A DNA stretch of 64,000 bases. It comes from Rhinopomastus cyanomelas (taxonomy: Eukaryota > Chordata > Aves > Bucerotiformes > Rhinopomastidae). Within the stretch, counting starts at the first letter, position 1, and each line of letters starts with the position of its first letter. Location of the stretch: assembly GCA_013400115.1 (NCBI GenBank), contig VXBP01005054.1:558001-622000 (forward strand). Direction: 5' to 3'. This document shows positions 33,901 through 41,053 of the stretch, in pieces. The position numbers and the translations under genes were made by a program. Under the pieces are notes generated by a model, which was not told the origin of the DNA, made no database searches, and saw nothing but the letters and a program-made list of their open reading frames with translations.

Positions 33901-34305
33901 TGCAAAAGTGACATTTCAGTTGCCTCAGTTGTGTGGTGAAGTAAGACACTAGGAGAGAGATCTTGGGCCTCACCCTATTGAAAGGCTAGTACACATCAAT
34001 GAATAAGTCTTTTTTAAAATGAGGATAGAGAAAACAGTCATTGTTATGTCTTTCACTCTGAAAGAAAAACTCTTTTTGAAGTGCTCAGCACAACAGAAAT
34101 GGCAGGACTCATTACCATTCACAGACCAAGACCAATTGCAGCACTTCTCAGTGCTTACTCTTATTCAGAAATCACCATTTGTCACCTCACCTGTAGTCAA
34201 TGCTTCCTTCATCTTGATAGCACAGAAAGGCTGTAGTTGTTCCCCTTGATTCTGCACAGGTCCCAGCTCAAAAGAGTTGAAGGATATCCGTAGGAAGGGG
34301 GCCAT
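3757..34305 (-). CDS. PRKCD: Protein kinase C delta, 17 coding exons (join, minus strand)
   Basis: Novel-class, diacylglycerol-activated, Ca2+-independent Ser/Thr kinase of the AGC group, acting at membranes, mitochondria and nucleus in growth, apoptosis and immune signalling. Joined exons give 685 residues (human about 676). Domains: C2-like 1-~125; pseudosubstrate ~141-148 (NRRGAIKQ, Ala145 in place of the phospho-acceptor); C1A ~157-206; C1B ~229-278 with Trp250, the residue linked to tight DAG binding in novel PKCs; V3 hinge ~280-345; kinase ~360-615; AGC tail to 685. Key residues: glycine loop GKGSFG 365-370, Lys387, catalytic Asp482 in YRDLKLDN, DFG 500-502, activation-loop Thr516, turn-motif Ser654, hydrophobic-motif Ser673 in FSF. 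All 16 introns are GT-AG and phase-consistent. The start MAPFLRI and the C-tail (LSYSDKNL, GFSFINPKF) match PKC delta rather than theta. Start context is G at -3 and G at +4. Confidence 0.97.
3916..4779 (-). other. PRKCD intron 16
   Basis: 864-nt GT-AG intron with a pyrimidine-rich 3' end (ccttccctctctgtttaacacag). No repeat or secondary gene seen. Confidence 0.85.
4780..4908 (-). CDS. PRKCD: PRKCD coding exon 16 (end of kinase fold, start of AGC tail)
   Basis: 129 nt, 43 codons, residues 591-633. LFERDPSKRLGVTGNIRDHP ends the kinase fold and DPPFRPKV begins the AGC C-tail. Acceptor ctcttgcag, donor AGTG|gtaagt. Phase 0 at both ends. Confidence 0.98.
5151..5339 (-). CDS. PRKCD: PRKCD coding exon 15 (C-lobe)
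   Basis: 189 nt, 63 codons, residues 528-590. It reads ILQGLRYTYSVDWWSFGVLL, then [20 protein letters not shown] and RWITKESKDILEK, the C-lobe helices F and G. The acceptor is an AAG type (ggaacaag) with a T-rich tract just upstream; donor GAAG|gtagga. The frame remains open through all of short intron 15 by chance. Confidence 0.98.
5340..6141 (-). other. PRKCD intron 14
   Basis: 802-nt intron between the activation-loop exon and the C-lobe exon. No repeat or additional gene recognised. Confidence 0.85.
6142..6280 (-). CDS. PRKCD: PRKCD coding exon 14 (catalytic loop, DFG, activation loop)
   Basis: 139 nt completing Arg481 and encoding residues 482-527. It holds catalytic Asp482 (RDLKLDN), DFG at 500-502, and the activation segment with Thr516 in ASTFCGTPDYIAPE, the PDK1-type phosphorylation site of PKCs. 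Acceptor ttctgcag, donor TGAG|gtcagt. Confidence 0.98.
6281..8139 (-). other. PRKCD intron 13
   Basis: 1859-nt intron. Several overlapping open frames of 70-125 codons occur on both strands near 6.6-7.1 kb, but none resembles a known family. No CR1 tail is visible. Confidence 0.8.
8140..8202 (-). CDS. PRKCD: PRKCD coding exon 13 (helix E)
   Basis: 63 nt completing Thr460, encoding residues 461-480 (FYGAEISCGLQFLHSKGIIY), and giving two bases of Arg481. It leads directly into the catalytic loop of the next exon. Acceptor cgttgcag, donor ATAG|gtgagt. Confidence 0.97.
8203..9198 (-). other. PRKCD intron 12
   Basis: 996-nt intron. A 155-codon plus-strand open frame at 8527-8994 has low-complexity, family-less content and is treated as chance. 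No repeat recognised. Confidence 0.8.
9199..9290 (-). CDS. PRKCD: PRKCD coding exon 12 (lobe hinge and helix D)
   Basis: 92 nt encoding residues 430-459 plus two bases of Thr460, reading DHLFFVMEFLNGGDLMFHIQ and continuing through DKGRFDLYRA. It covers the gatekeeper/linker between kinase lobes. Acceptor gcaaatag, donor CAAC|gtaagt. Confidence 0.98.
9756..9929 (-). CDS. PRKCD: PRKCD coding exon 11 (N-lobe, catalytic lysine)
   Basis: 174 nt, 58 codons, residues 372-429. It contains FFAIKALKKDVVL with ATP-binding Lys387, the helix-C segment DDDVECTMVEKRVL, and ENPFLTHLYCTFQTK. Acceptor tttgtag, donor AAAG|gtaagg. Both ends are phase 0. Confidence 0.98.
10215..10867 (+). mobile_element. CR1 LINE 3' portion (5'-truncated)
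   Basis: Starts in the C-terminal reverse-transcriptase region. The frame at 10335-10510 reads SREVILPFYSALVRPHLEDC and RRATRMIRGLEHLSDEARLR, which is standard CR1 ORF2 C-terminus. It continues through the 3' end with tggaacgggatgatcctctg and a short tail. 5' truncation is normal for CR1. It lies antisense to PRKCD in intron 10. Confidence 0.9.
10868..10950 (+). mobile_element. Second CR1 3' tail joined head to tail
   Basis: Immediately after the first CR1 end, a second 3' terminus follows: gtgatcctgctgtggcaggg, ggattggactagatc, and an 8-mer-type end gattctgtgaattct. It comes from a different CR1 subfamily than the preceding copy, so this is a separate short insertion or a template switch. 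Confidence 0.75.
11123..11256 (-). CDS. PRKCD: PRKCD coding exon 10 (hinge end, kinase glycine loop)
   Basis: 134 nt completing Ala327 and encoding residues 328-371. It runs from DSSEYDKLWEG, with Tyr332 at the position of a known hinge tyrosine, through FNIDSFVFHKVLGKGSFGK, the ATP-binding glycine loop at 365-370. Acceptor caattag, donor AAAG|gtatgt. Confidence 0.97.
11257..12544 (-). other. PRKCD intron 9
   Basis: 1288-nt intron following the hinge exon. The minus-strand frame of exon 9 stays open for about 60 codons into this intron. No repeat recognised. Confidence 0.85.
12545..12641 (-). CDS. PRKCD: PRKCD coding exon 9 (V3 hinge)
   Basis: 97 nt encoding residues 295-326 plus the first base of Ala327. 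It carries VGIYQDF, with Tyr311 matching the Src-family target in the mammalian hinge, and ends KVPGGDTT. The hinge lacks the DMQD caspase-3 motif seen in mammalian PKC delta. Acceptor gccgcctcag, donor ACAG|gtgaga. The reading frame stays open well past the donor. Confidence 0.95.
12642..13722 (-). other. PRKCD intron 8
   Basis: 1081-nt intron between the C1B end and the hinge exon. No repeat or additional gene recognised. Confidence 0.85.
13723..13823 (-). CDS. PRKCD: PRKCD coding exon 8 (end of C1B, start of hinge)
   Basis: 101 nt completing Glu261 and encoding residues 262-294, including CGMNVHHKC and VANLCG, which end the C1B zinc module, then the conserved INQKLLAEALNQVSQ helix that leads into the V3 hinge. 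Acceptor ctttcag, donor CCAG|gtatgg. Confidence 0.97.
13824..14392 (-). other. PRKCD intron 7
   Basis: 569-nt intron inside C1B. Nothing beyond splice signals was recognised. Confidence 0.85.
14393..14522 (-). CDS. PRKCD: PRKCD coding exon 7 (C1B)
   Basis: 130 nt encoding residues 218-260 plus the first base of Glu261. C1B starts at His229 and includes PTFCDHC and Trp250 in SLLWGLVKQG. Trp at this position is typical of novel PKCs and raises diacylglycerol/phorbol affinity in characterised family members. Acceptor tgctcag, donor GAAG|gtatag. A second AG lies six bases downstream of the chosen acceptor; homology (FQKERF) supports the first. Confidence 0.95.
14854..14939 (-). CDS. PRKCD: PRKCD coding exon 6 (end of C1A, inter-C1 linker)
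   Basis: 86 nt completing Gln189 and encoding residues 190-217, CNAAIHKKCIDKIIGRC followed by the linker TGTAANSRDTM. It supplies the last cysteines and the histidine of the C1A zinc sites. The acceptor is a weaker AAG type (cctgaag); the donor is GATG|gtaagagc. Confidence 0.96.
14940..15502 (-). other. PRKCD intron 5
   Basis: 563-nt intron after the 32-nt micro-exon. No repeat recognised. Confidence 0.85.
15503..15534 (-). CDS. PRKCD: PRKCD coding exon 5 (32-nt micro-exon in C1A)
   Basis: Only 32 nt: it completes Trp178, encodes GLNKQGYKCR (179-188) and gives the first base of Gln189. Acceptor ctttcag and donor AGGC|gtaagt are both clear. Without it C1A would lose a zinc-ligand segment and the frame would break, so it must be constitutively included in functional transcripts. 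Confidence 0.95.
15535..16196 (-). other. PRKCD intron 4
   Basis: 662-nt intron before the 32-nt micro-exon. No repeat recognised. Confidence 0.85.
16197..16353 (-). CDS. PRKCD: PRKCD coding exon 4 (pseudosubstrate and first half of C1A)
   Basis: 157 nt completing Asp126 and encoding residues 127-177 plus two bases of Trp178. It starts CKQSLREEEGTVTINRRGAI: the first part is the variable linker, and NRRGAIKQ is the autoinhibitory pseudosubstrate. C1A begins at His157 (HEFIATFFGQPTFCSVC), giving the first zinc ligands. Acceptor ctccctcctag, donor TATG|gtaaga. The linker is less conserved than the rest, but phase and the joined reading frame fix the exon start. Confidence 0.95.
17684..17869 (-). 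mobile_element. tRNA-derived SINE with CR1-like tail, copy 1
   Basis: On the minus strand the 5' head reads ctggttggctcagttgattg (RNA polymerase III A-box region) and then catgggttcaagccccatg (B box). The segment between resembles an anticodon arm (gactctgaattc). A tRNA-unrelated middle follows, then a 3' part (gttggaagggacctcaaaag on plus) shared with CR1 3' ends. About 186 bp, inserted into the reverse-transcriptase palm of the host CR1. Architecture is like the passerine TguSINE1 class (tRNA head, CR1 tail); family identity is not established here. Confidence 0.85.
18740..19300 (-). mobile_element. Younger CR1 inserted in the CR1 at 16.6-19.7 kb
   Basis: 5'-truncated CR1 of another subfamily. 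Minus-strand reading gives LKLRQGKFKLDVRKKF, then VVRCWNGLPREVV, the typical ORF2 C-terminus, and a 3' end with repeated atg/atc units (atgatgatgattctatg). The host CR1 text resumes on both sides: caacaggaaagaag at the high-coordinate edge and aagtcagggaaggg at the low-coordinate edge. It is itself split by a SINE at 19034-19204. Confidence 0.85.
19034..19204 (+). mobile_element. tRNA-derived SINE with CR1-like tail, copy 2
   Basis: Same family as the copy at 17684-17869 but on the opposite strand. It shares gagcatgtgactctgaattc, catgggttcaagcccca (B box), gactgtactgtaggcttacc and the tail with cattccaacctctaacattc. About 10 bp of the A-box region (ttggctcagt of copy 1) is missing. It splits the younger CR1, whose text continues on both sides. 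A short ccTT/aagg duplication flanks it. Confidence 0.85.
21863..21895 (-). repeat. CR1 tail scrap
   Basis: About 30 bp resembling the CR1 3' end (agaatcacagaacagtaggg then aaagggacc). Too short for classification. Confidence 0.4.
22432..22945 (-). mobile_element. CR1 LINE 3' portion, diverged
   Basis: Minus-strand CR1. Plus-strand text begins cacagaatcacagaatccg and includes gaggctggaaaagacttcgg. The frame at 22666-22863 reads KGLEGKSDEERLRELGMRRL and continues into the shortened C-terminal region. It ends near gaagcgaggggcccaccag. It is a different subfamily from the 16.6-kb copy (gaggctggaaaagac-type tail), matching the 60.5-kb copy. Confidence 0.85.
23612..23845 (+). mobile_element. CR1 LINE 3' end
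   Basis: Plus-strand CR1 C-terminus: YQGRFRLDVGRNFFPERVVR then WNSLPREGVESPSLGVFKRF, followed by gttggacttgatgatcttga and terminal gattccatgattc. About 230 bp, 5'-truncated. Confidence 0.9.
25563..25795 (+). mobile_element. CR1 LINE fragments, composite 3' tails
   Basis: Plus-strand: cgtccagttctggagccctt is CR1 ORF2, then an abrupt jump to the 3' region and a second tail ending aatgattctatgattcta. One undetermined base at 25634. The internal deletion and the two tail types suggest two joined fragments, as at 10.2-10.95 kb. Confidence 0.8.
28502..28562 (-). CDS. PRKCD: PRKCD coding exon 3 (end of C2)
   Basis: 61 nt encoding residues 106-125 (LDLQPQGKVLMAVQYFLEDA) plus the first base of Asp126. 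It closes the C2-like domain. Flanked by acceptor ccatag and donor GCAG|gtaatg. It is followed by the largest coding-region intron, about 12.1 kb. Confidence 0.96.
28563..30448 (-). other. PRKCD intron 2 with one CR1
   Basis: 1886-nt intron separating the two main C2-domain exons. It contains the CR1 at 29.58-30.04 kb. The rest shows no recognised feature. Confidence 0.85.
29580..30042 (+). mobile_element. CR1 LINE 3' portion
   Basis: Plus-strand, 5'-truncated copy. Open frame at 29698-29955 includes RGHSFRLEKGRFGSDMKKKL and PREMVEIPSLKTFKVRL, then the tail gaggttggactggatgacct and gattctatgac. Subfamily differs from those at 16.6 and 23.6 kb. It lies antisense to PRKCD in intron 2. Confidence 0.88.
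30449..30648 (-). CDS. PRKCD: PRKCD coding exon 2 (C2 core)
   Basis: 200 nt completing Glu39 and encoding residues 40-105, from RGKTLVQRKPTMYPEW to NGKAEFW. The block TMYPEWKSTFDAHIYEG is diagnostic of novel-PKC C2-like domains, which lack the aspartates used for Ca2+ binding in classical PKCs. Acceptor gactttcag, donor TGG|gtaagg. Confidence 0.97.
30649..34190 (-). other. PRKCD intron 1 (coding-region numbering)
   Basis: 3542-nt intron between coding exons 1 and 2. No repeat with a recognisable CR1 tail and no additional gene were seen. Confidence 0.8.
34191..34305 (-). CDS. PRKCD: PRKCD coding exon 1 (start codon, C2 part 1)
   Basis: Encodes residues 1-38 plus the first base of Glu39. It begins MAPFLRISFNSFELG, the typical PKC-delta N-terminus, and forms the first strands of the C2-like domain. 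The donor at the low-coordinate side reads ACAG|gtgagg. The exon extends 5' as untranslated sequence to an acceptor at 34325 (tctgcttag), so the start codon lies 20 nt inside a partly non-coding exon. Confidence 0.96.
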
Positions 34306-34325
34306 TGCTCAGAATGATACACAAC
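34306..34325 (-). other. PRKCD: PRKCD 5' UTR part of exon 1, with acceptor
   Basis: Twenty nucleotides between a good acceptor (tgtacttctgcttag, preceded by a long T run) and the start codon. This implies at least one upstream non-coding exon. I could not identify that exon among the AT-rich sequence at higher coordinates. Confidence 0.7.
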
Positions 34326-34380
34326 CTAAGCAGAAGTACAAAAAAAAAAATCACACAATAAAAGACCGGGTTCATGATTT

Positions 34381-34565
34381 CATAGAATCATAGAATCATT
34401 ACAGGTTGGAAGGGACCTCAAAAGATCATCTAGTCCAATCCACCTGCAACAGCAGGATCACCTAAACCAAGTCCCACAGGAACTCATCCAGTTGGGTCTT
34501 GAATATCTCCAGTGAAGGAGACTCCACAACCACCCTGGGCAGCTTGTTCCAGTGCTCCATACCAA
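34381..34565 (-). mobile_element. CR1 LINE 3' tail next to the exon 1 acceptor
   Basis: Plus text starts catagaatcatagaatcatt, continues gttggaagggacctcaaaag and ends in the ORF2 C-terminus (VVESPSLEIFKTQLDEFL on minus). About 185 bp. It ends only 56 bp upstream of the acceptor used for the start-codon exon, on the same strand as PRKCD. Confidence 0.9.
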
Positions 34566-37500
34566 ATTGGGCCATACACAAATTCAAATTTGCTTTCTCA
34601 CTTTGACAAACGCAGCCACAGAAACTGCTGTAACATTTCACTGGATAACTAAGGATGAAAAATGAAATGCACAACGTGGAAAACAGTTCAATACCATCAG
34701 CAAACTGAAACAAGCTTTACACCACATGACTTCTACTCAAGCAATGCTTTTGGGTGCCAATCATAGGAAGCACCACAGATCTAGTGATTCAAACTCTGAG
34801 ACTCCAGACCAGCAAAGACAGAAGAAACTCCAGCACTATGGTTTCAACTGCCAGAAATGAAAAGCATCCAAACCACCCGTCATTTCTAAGTCAGCAAATT
34901 GGCATTTCACTCATTCTTAAGGTCTCCTGAACTTGGAACAGATTCCAGTTTGCAACTTGAGGCATCTTCAACAGTGGAGCTAGCCCCACAACTTCTATGT
35001 CAGCATTGTTTTGTGAAGCCAAAATTACTTACTGGCTAAGAGAAAACAGGCATTTGATAGCAAGGGAATGCTAGTGAGATCAGGGAATGAGGGATGCAGA
35101 GAAGGTGAGATCAGGAGAAAAGAGTTAACAAGGTAACAGGAAGAGACAAGAATAAAAAAATAAAACAGTTGGATCTGGCCTTTTGACCATAGATTGTTAA
35201 CCAGCTCAGTCAAGCAGCACTAGGAAGAACATTTCAAGCAATCCTGCATATGCTTGCAGTTTTTTAATGTAAAGACCTGAGAAGCAATTAGCATTCCTCT
35301 TAAATCTCTTAAGGCCCAAAACACTCATTTAGATAAAAGACTGTGAAATCAGTCTTTGCAGCAAGACAGCATATAGCTCCCAACACCATCATTTGCACAT
35401 CACAAAATCTCCCTCTGTGAAGACCATTCTGAACAAGGGAAACATTTTACCACTCTAATGTTTATTGAGCTCATTTTCATTAAATGACTCATTCCCTACA
35501 TTCTTTTCTGTAGATTAAGCCAAAGCTAGAAGTCAGGTTTAGGGTTACCTGGCCCCAGGTACTGTGTATCCCACTGAGGAATCAAAGCCAAGACTATCAT
35601 TCACAGAGTCTTCCAGGCTCACAGTGAAGTAACAATCCTCCCACACTAATCCACCTGCTATGGCAGCTTGGAGCACCACTTGATGAGAATAGAGATTGAG
35701 AAAACACCACAAATCAAAATACACAGCTTTTTGTAAAATTAACTAATACCATCTGACAGTTCACCTGCACAAATGCAATAGAAACACAGTGCTTATCAAG
35801 AGTTTTAACAGAGAACACAGCTGCTCCAACTGTGCTCAGTTTGCACTCATTATGTTCAGAGCTACCCTCACACAACTTGCTGACCCCAGAGGGCACATAC
35901 TTCCTACTCAGAATGGATGGAAAGGAAACCAGATTTCATCATTGTTCACTTTTGGGGAAAGAGCTTTAAGATCCAGTTAAGCCACAGGTGGTAACTGAGT
36001 AGGTCAGCATGTAATCCCACTGGAAAGTTCATTTGACAGAATCACAGGATTGCAGGATAATTCTGGCTGGGACAGCCCAGCTAGGAGTCACAATTTCCAG
36101 TAAGCATGGGACTACACTAACTGTACTGATTTCACTCAGACCATCTGCCTCAAGCTAGTGTTACAAGGCTTTGACATTGATGTCTTTAAATCCAAATCAA
36201 CAAAAACAATAGAATCAGGAACAACACATCTTGAATAATCTCACAATCTTCCTCATTTCTGATCATTTAAAGGCCACCTTTTCAGTTCTGCTTCTTAGTT
36301 TTGAATATGGCTATTTGTTTGTTTCCCTGTACCCACCTCTGGTGCAATCCCGAGCACTTGCTCAGAAGTGCTACACGAGCACTGCAGCAGTTAGGAGAAA
36401 ACATCAATACCTCACAACATTCAAGTGCACTCAGCCTATGGTCACTGTGAAAGCTGGAAACTGCCCTTTTACTTTCCCATTTAATAACAGCTTTTTAAAA
36501 AAAAACTCAACAGCTTACTTTCACATGACCAACTGCCTGTTCCTACCAAGTTTCTTTACCCTCATAAATTACGTTTTTTTACAAAAGTAGAGACATAAAA
36601 GAAGTGTTAAAGCCAAACTGTTTTCCCTGAAGAGTCTGATTTTATCAAAATCAAATTATGGAAAAACTGGGATGTGAACTCCAAAAATACAACAAGTCTA
36701 AACTACAGGTTCAATATGTTAAACAGTTTCAGTCATGTGCAAGCTGAAAAAAAATCAGAAGGAGAATCTTCCAGCAACACCATTCTATACGAATTACAGG
36801 TGATTGCCACACTGATTCAACGTACAGCACTGGATGCTGTCCAGTTCAACACTGATTTTGTCAAGGAACCACAGTCTACCCTGTTGTAAAACCATATTCT
36901 GTGCTATCTGGGATAAATTCTGCAAGATCCACAGTAACTTCTATGAAGTTTTATACTTCAGAGCTTTTAACTATTTAATACAGAAAGAAAATCAGCCACA
37001 ACTACAACGTGCATGGAGGAAGAGGGTAAAAAAACTCTTCATATCATCAGTGTCAACATCTTCTCAATGACCAAATACTCATTTTTCACATGGATGTGCT
37101 TGTAACACTCCGAACAAAAACTTCAAAATAAATTAAAATCTTAAATGTTCCAAGGAGAATTTCCACTAGAGTCACTCGCACAACATTCACATTAGATTAA
37201 AACCTCCTCCCAAGACACAAGGGACAAAGGCTAAATGCTTCAGTTTATCCCCTTGCTGCTACACGGAGTAGCTCACAGGGACTGAAGGCGTTGCTTTGGC
37301 AGTATTTGTTTGTGGCTGTAATTCTGCCTAGTTCTAAACAGTGAGGGCAAGATACCTCCTAAGACAATCCAGAAACAAAGGTACGGATGTGACATGTATA
37401 CAGAGCAGGAAGAAACATCAAAGCAGCGGATCGTCTGGAAGAAACACTGCCAGCAACAGAGCATTGAAGAGACAGAAATCAACTAAGCCTAAACAGTGCA

Positions 37501-39206
37501 CACATTGTTCCATCACTGATATGGAATTAAATATCAAATAAAACCACAAATGTCAAAACTCCCTGCTTATCTGAACATCTGATTTCCTTGTAAAACATTT
37601 TGTAATGGACTATAAGTCACACACACAGGTCATGGCTTTCCAGCGCTGTCTCACAGAAATGCTCTGGATGGCAGGAAATGACTGCTTTTCGCTTAACTTC
37701 TTGCTGATCCTTGTAGGGCAACACAAGTGCTTTGGGGAACACCAGCACTGGTAGCCAGCACCACAAACAGCTGACTGATTGGCATACAGCACTGATGCAG
37801 CAGTAATTTTTTTAAAGAGGAAAAAAATGTAGAATACTTTCAACTTGCAGGTGTCTTTTTTGATACAAGGATTTCCAGTCCTTTCTGCCAGTGGACAAGG
37901 CATTCAAGAAATATATCAACAAAATACGGCCCAACTTGTTGCCCCCCATGGCACTTTCAAAAACAGGAACAAGAACCTCCTTTCTCTCTGTGTACAGTCT
38001 GAAAAAGTGATTAGGTGACTTACATAGTGATAATACAAGAAAGCATGTAAATAGAGATGCTGAAGGTGTGCTTAGCATCCTTAACTTGGGCACTGCGTCT
38101 TTAATGTTCATTCTCACAAAGTAGACCCTCAAAGGTATTCTTTCAGCTGATGATCAAAATAATCCCATCTGCAAAAGAGAAGAAACAATACCTACGCTGT
38201 AGGGCATGACACTGAATCTAAGTAATGATGACCCTAGCCACTGTCTACATTAGGCACCTGCTGTTAGTCTGCAAAGACTTTCAGCAAGCTCTCTTACAAG
38301 TCCAAGCCTCTCTTTGATGCTCTATAGGAAGAGGCTTATTACATTTGGTGTTGTCAACCTGGTCAAGAAGACACACTGCAGCATTCTTTATCAGGGGGAC
38401 TTCCCTAAGCACTGCCAGCTACTGCACTGCTGTCACGCTGAAGCCTGGAAACCACTTAAAACCAATAGTAACTCTACGCCATGATGCTGGATGCTCACTG
38501 ATGACATGGTACCTGCAGGTGCTGCTTTGAAAGCTTAAAATTCACAGAGAATTTAAAAACATGTTCTCTAAAAAACAACGATAAAGTCCCACATTGCATG
38601 TAGGTCCCTGCAGGAAAAGGAGATTCCTCCAAAGATACTGCCTCTGCATCAGCATCACTCTGGCTTTTATTTAGATTTAGCCACCTTGTCATTTAGGCTT
38701 AAGCATTAAGGTGAATGGTTGATTTTTATTCCAGTTACTAGTTTGATTCATCTGTCTATAGACTCTAATAATGATAATTAGAAACAAGAAGCTTCCCAGC
38801 AACTATCCTATCAAGAACATTTTACAAAGTAAAAATAAACTGCAGGAGTATACACTTGGGAAAGCAAAATACCTCTCTTAGGTAATATTTAACAACAGGC
38901 AACTATCTTCAGCAGTCAAGCATTAAGACAGCCCAATTTCTGAAGAACTAATTCTAAAACACTCTATGGGTTTCCATAAACTACACAATAGGACTATGAT
39001 AAGTGAGAAAAGAGATTTAACACCACGACTCCATTCACTTGCTGTTAAATTCGTGCCAAATGGATCTTATTTATCTAGTTCATAATTTTACAATCACAAT
39101 TCTAGCCACTGAATTCTAGTGTAAGTTATGTACAGTATTTTCTCTCAGATACCTCTGCTTTTATGAGGTTAGGAAAAGGCCAATAAGATCTGTCACTGTT
39201 GCGACA
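34566..39206. other. AT-rich non-coding stretch upstream of PRKCD start codon
   Basis: No coding homology found. A small CR1-like scrap (cagaatcacaggattgcagg) is at about 36038-36080. Likely part of the PRKCD 5' UTR intron, since exon 1 begins with an acceptor. Open frames here, up to 119 codons, look random. Confidence 0.5.
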
Positions 39207-39214
39207 GTCTGGAG
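39207..39214 (+). repeat. 8-bp target-site duplication, left copy (gtctggag)
   Basis: gtctggag directly precedes the hAT terminus caggggtc and is repeated exactly at 41054-41061 after the other terminus. Eight base pairs is the standard hAT target-site length. Confidence 0.9.
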
Positions 39215-39489
39215 CAGGGGTCATCAAACTTTTTAAACAGGGGGCCGGTTCACTGTCCCTCAGACACTGTCGGGGGCCGGGCTATAGTTTGGAAAAAAAT
39301 GAATGAATTCCTGTGCACACTGCACATATTTTATTTGTAGCAGTGCACAAAAAACAGGAAAAAGAATGCAATATTTAAAATGAAGAACAATTGTAACCAA
39401 CAAAAACAAATAATATTTCAATGTGGACTATGGGCCTGCTTTTGGCTAATGAGAAGGGCAATGTTAGGTTCCATATTCTTCACTGCTAG

Positions 39490-40712
39490 TCATAGCAAGT
39501 GATGCAAGTGTTCATCAGTCAGTCTGGATCTGATTGGAGATTTCAGATGTTTCATCTGGGCAAGAGTCTGCTCACAGGCAGGTGCTGCCAAAGATGGTTG
39601 CGATTTTGAGTGCATGGTTCCTGAGATTATGATGTGTCTCTGAGGGGAGGGATGCACAGACATTAGTAAGGCTGCTTGACTCGAATGCATCTTTCAGCGC
39701 ATCGCAAGTCTGCAGTTCGGCCAATTCCATTTGGTAAATCGGATCAACAGTTTCAATGTCAACAGAAAATGGGTTCTGGAAAAGCTGTGTGTCCTGCTCA
39801 TGGAGATGAAGCTCTTTAAACCTAATTTGAAACGCCTTTTGCAACATTTCTAGTACATCCACATGTTTTGTTTGGGAATGCAGCTGCTGGTTTTTCTGCA
39901 GACAGGTTTTGAGCTGTGGGGAGATGGCAGAAGTTTTCCTCCTTTACTTGGTTAAAGAGCAGGTCTAACTTGACTTGAAATGCTTTCACATGTGAATACA
40001 NNNNNNNNNNNNNNNNNNNNNNNNNNNNNNNNNNNNNNNNNNNNNNNNNNNNNNNNNNNNNNNNNNNNNNNNNNNNNNNNNNNNNNNNNNNNNNNNNNNN
40101 NNNNNNNNNNNNNNNNNNNNNNNNNNNNNNNNNNNNNNNNNNNNNNNNNNNNNNNNNNNNNNNNNNNNNNNNNNNNNNNNNNNNNNNNNNNNNNNNNNNN
40201 NNNNNNNNNNNNNNNNNNNNNNNNNNNNNNNNNNNNNNNNNNNNNNNNNNNNNNNNNNNNNNNNNNNNNNNNNNNNNNNNNNNNNNNNNNNNNNNNNNNN
40301 NNNNNNNNNNNNNNNNNNNNNNNNNNNNNNNNNNNNNNNNNNNNNNNNNNNNNNNNNNNNNNNNNNNNNNNNNNNNNNNNNNNNNNNNNNNNNNNNNNNN
40401 NNNNNNNNNNNNNNNNNNNNNNNNNNNNNNNNNNNNNNNNNNNNNNNNNNNNNNNNNNNNNNNNNNNNNNNNNNNNNNNNNNNNNNNNNNNNNNNNNNNN
40501 NNNNNNNNNNNNNNNNNNNNNNNNNNNNNNNNNNNNNNNNNNNNNNNNNNNNNNNNNNNNNNNNNNNNNNNNNNNNNNNNNNNNNNNNNNNNNNNNNNNN
40601 NNNNNNNNNNNNNNNNNNNNNNNNNNNNNNNNNNNNNNNNNNNNNNNNNNNNNNNNNNNNNNNNNNNNNNNNNNNNNNNNNNNNNNNNNNNNNNNNNNNT
40701 TTTTTTTGACAT
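39490..40712 (-). pseudogene. hAT transposase, broken (frameshifts and gap)
   Basis: Minus-strand transposase remnant. A likely start (MSKK) lies at 40712, just before the gap. After the gap, HVKAFQVKLDLLFNQVKEEN is followed by a frame change near 39840 into LFQNPFSVDIETVDPIYQME and LRNHALKIATIFGST. A second frame change near 39595 leads to CEQTLAQMKHLKSPIRSRLT, the end of the conserved C-terminal hAT dimerisation region. The family's transposases cut and paste the element by a DDE-type mechanism; this copy cannot encode an intact enzyme. Homologues of this type also gave rise to host ZBED5/GTF2IRD2-like genes, but nothing suggests domestication here. Confidence 0.85.
40001..40699. other. Assembly gap (699 N)
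   Basis: Run of undetermined bases inside the hAT element, between the transposase N-terminus and its C-terminal third. The gap size may be an estimate. Confidence 0.99.
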
Positions 40713-40764
40713 GATGGTGCGTGCGCTTCCCACTGGTGCTGGCTGGTTTGTGCTGCCTGGCTTG

Positions 40765-40830
40765 TATCACAGTATTATCAAGGTTGGAAGAGACCTCATA
40801 GATCATCAAGTCCAACCTGTCCTGCCTGGG
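40765..40830 (-). mobile_element. CR1 tail fragment inside the hAT element
   Basis: Plus text cacagtattatcaaggttgg then agatcatcaagtccaacctg is a CR1 3' end. It lies between the transposase start and the right terminus, so it inserted into the hAT or was carried by it. Confidence 0.7.
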
Positions 40831-41053
40831 AGCTGGAGGGAGGGAGGGAGAGAAGGGGGAGCCACCCACCTCGCTGATGCCGCAGCCCCCCTCCTCAGCC
40901 AGGTCGCTCAGTCAGCAGGAAGTCATCTGTAGCTGCTGGGTTTCCCCACCCCAACCCCCAGCGGTGAGGGAGGGTTCTTTAAATACTGGCAGGCTGCATT
41001 GGAGACCCTGGGGGGCCGTATCCGGCCCACAGGCCGGGGTTTGAGAACCCCTG

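Larger units (their letters stand above)
39215..41053 (-). mobile_element. hAT-superfamily DNA transposon with assembly gap
   Basis: Termini are imperfect inverted repeats: caggggtcatcaaac at the left, and the complement of gtttgagaacccctg at the right. They are followed by GC-rich subterminal blocks (gggggccggttcactg; gggggccgtatccggcccac). A perfect 8-bp duplication flanks the element. The interior encodes hAT transposase remnants on the minus strand. 699 undetermined bases (40001-40699) interrupt the record, so true length is unknown. A CR1 tail fragment lies in its 5' part. The pattern is typical of Charlie-like hATs, whose ends start CAGGGGTC. Confidence 0.93.

Noticed and set aside
3757..34305. 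PRKCQ (PKC theta) instead of PRKCD
   Set aside because: The kinase N-lobe has theta-like residues (LAWENPFLTH), but the N-terminus, hinge and C-tail match delta, and the theta-specific long hinge is absent.
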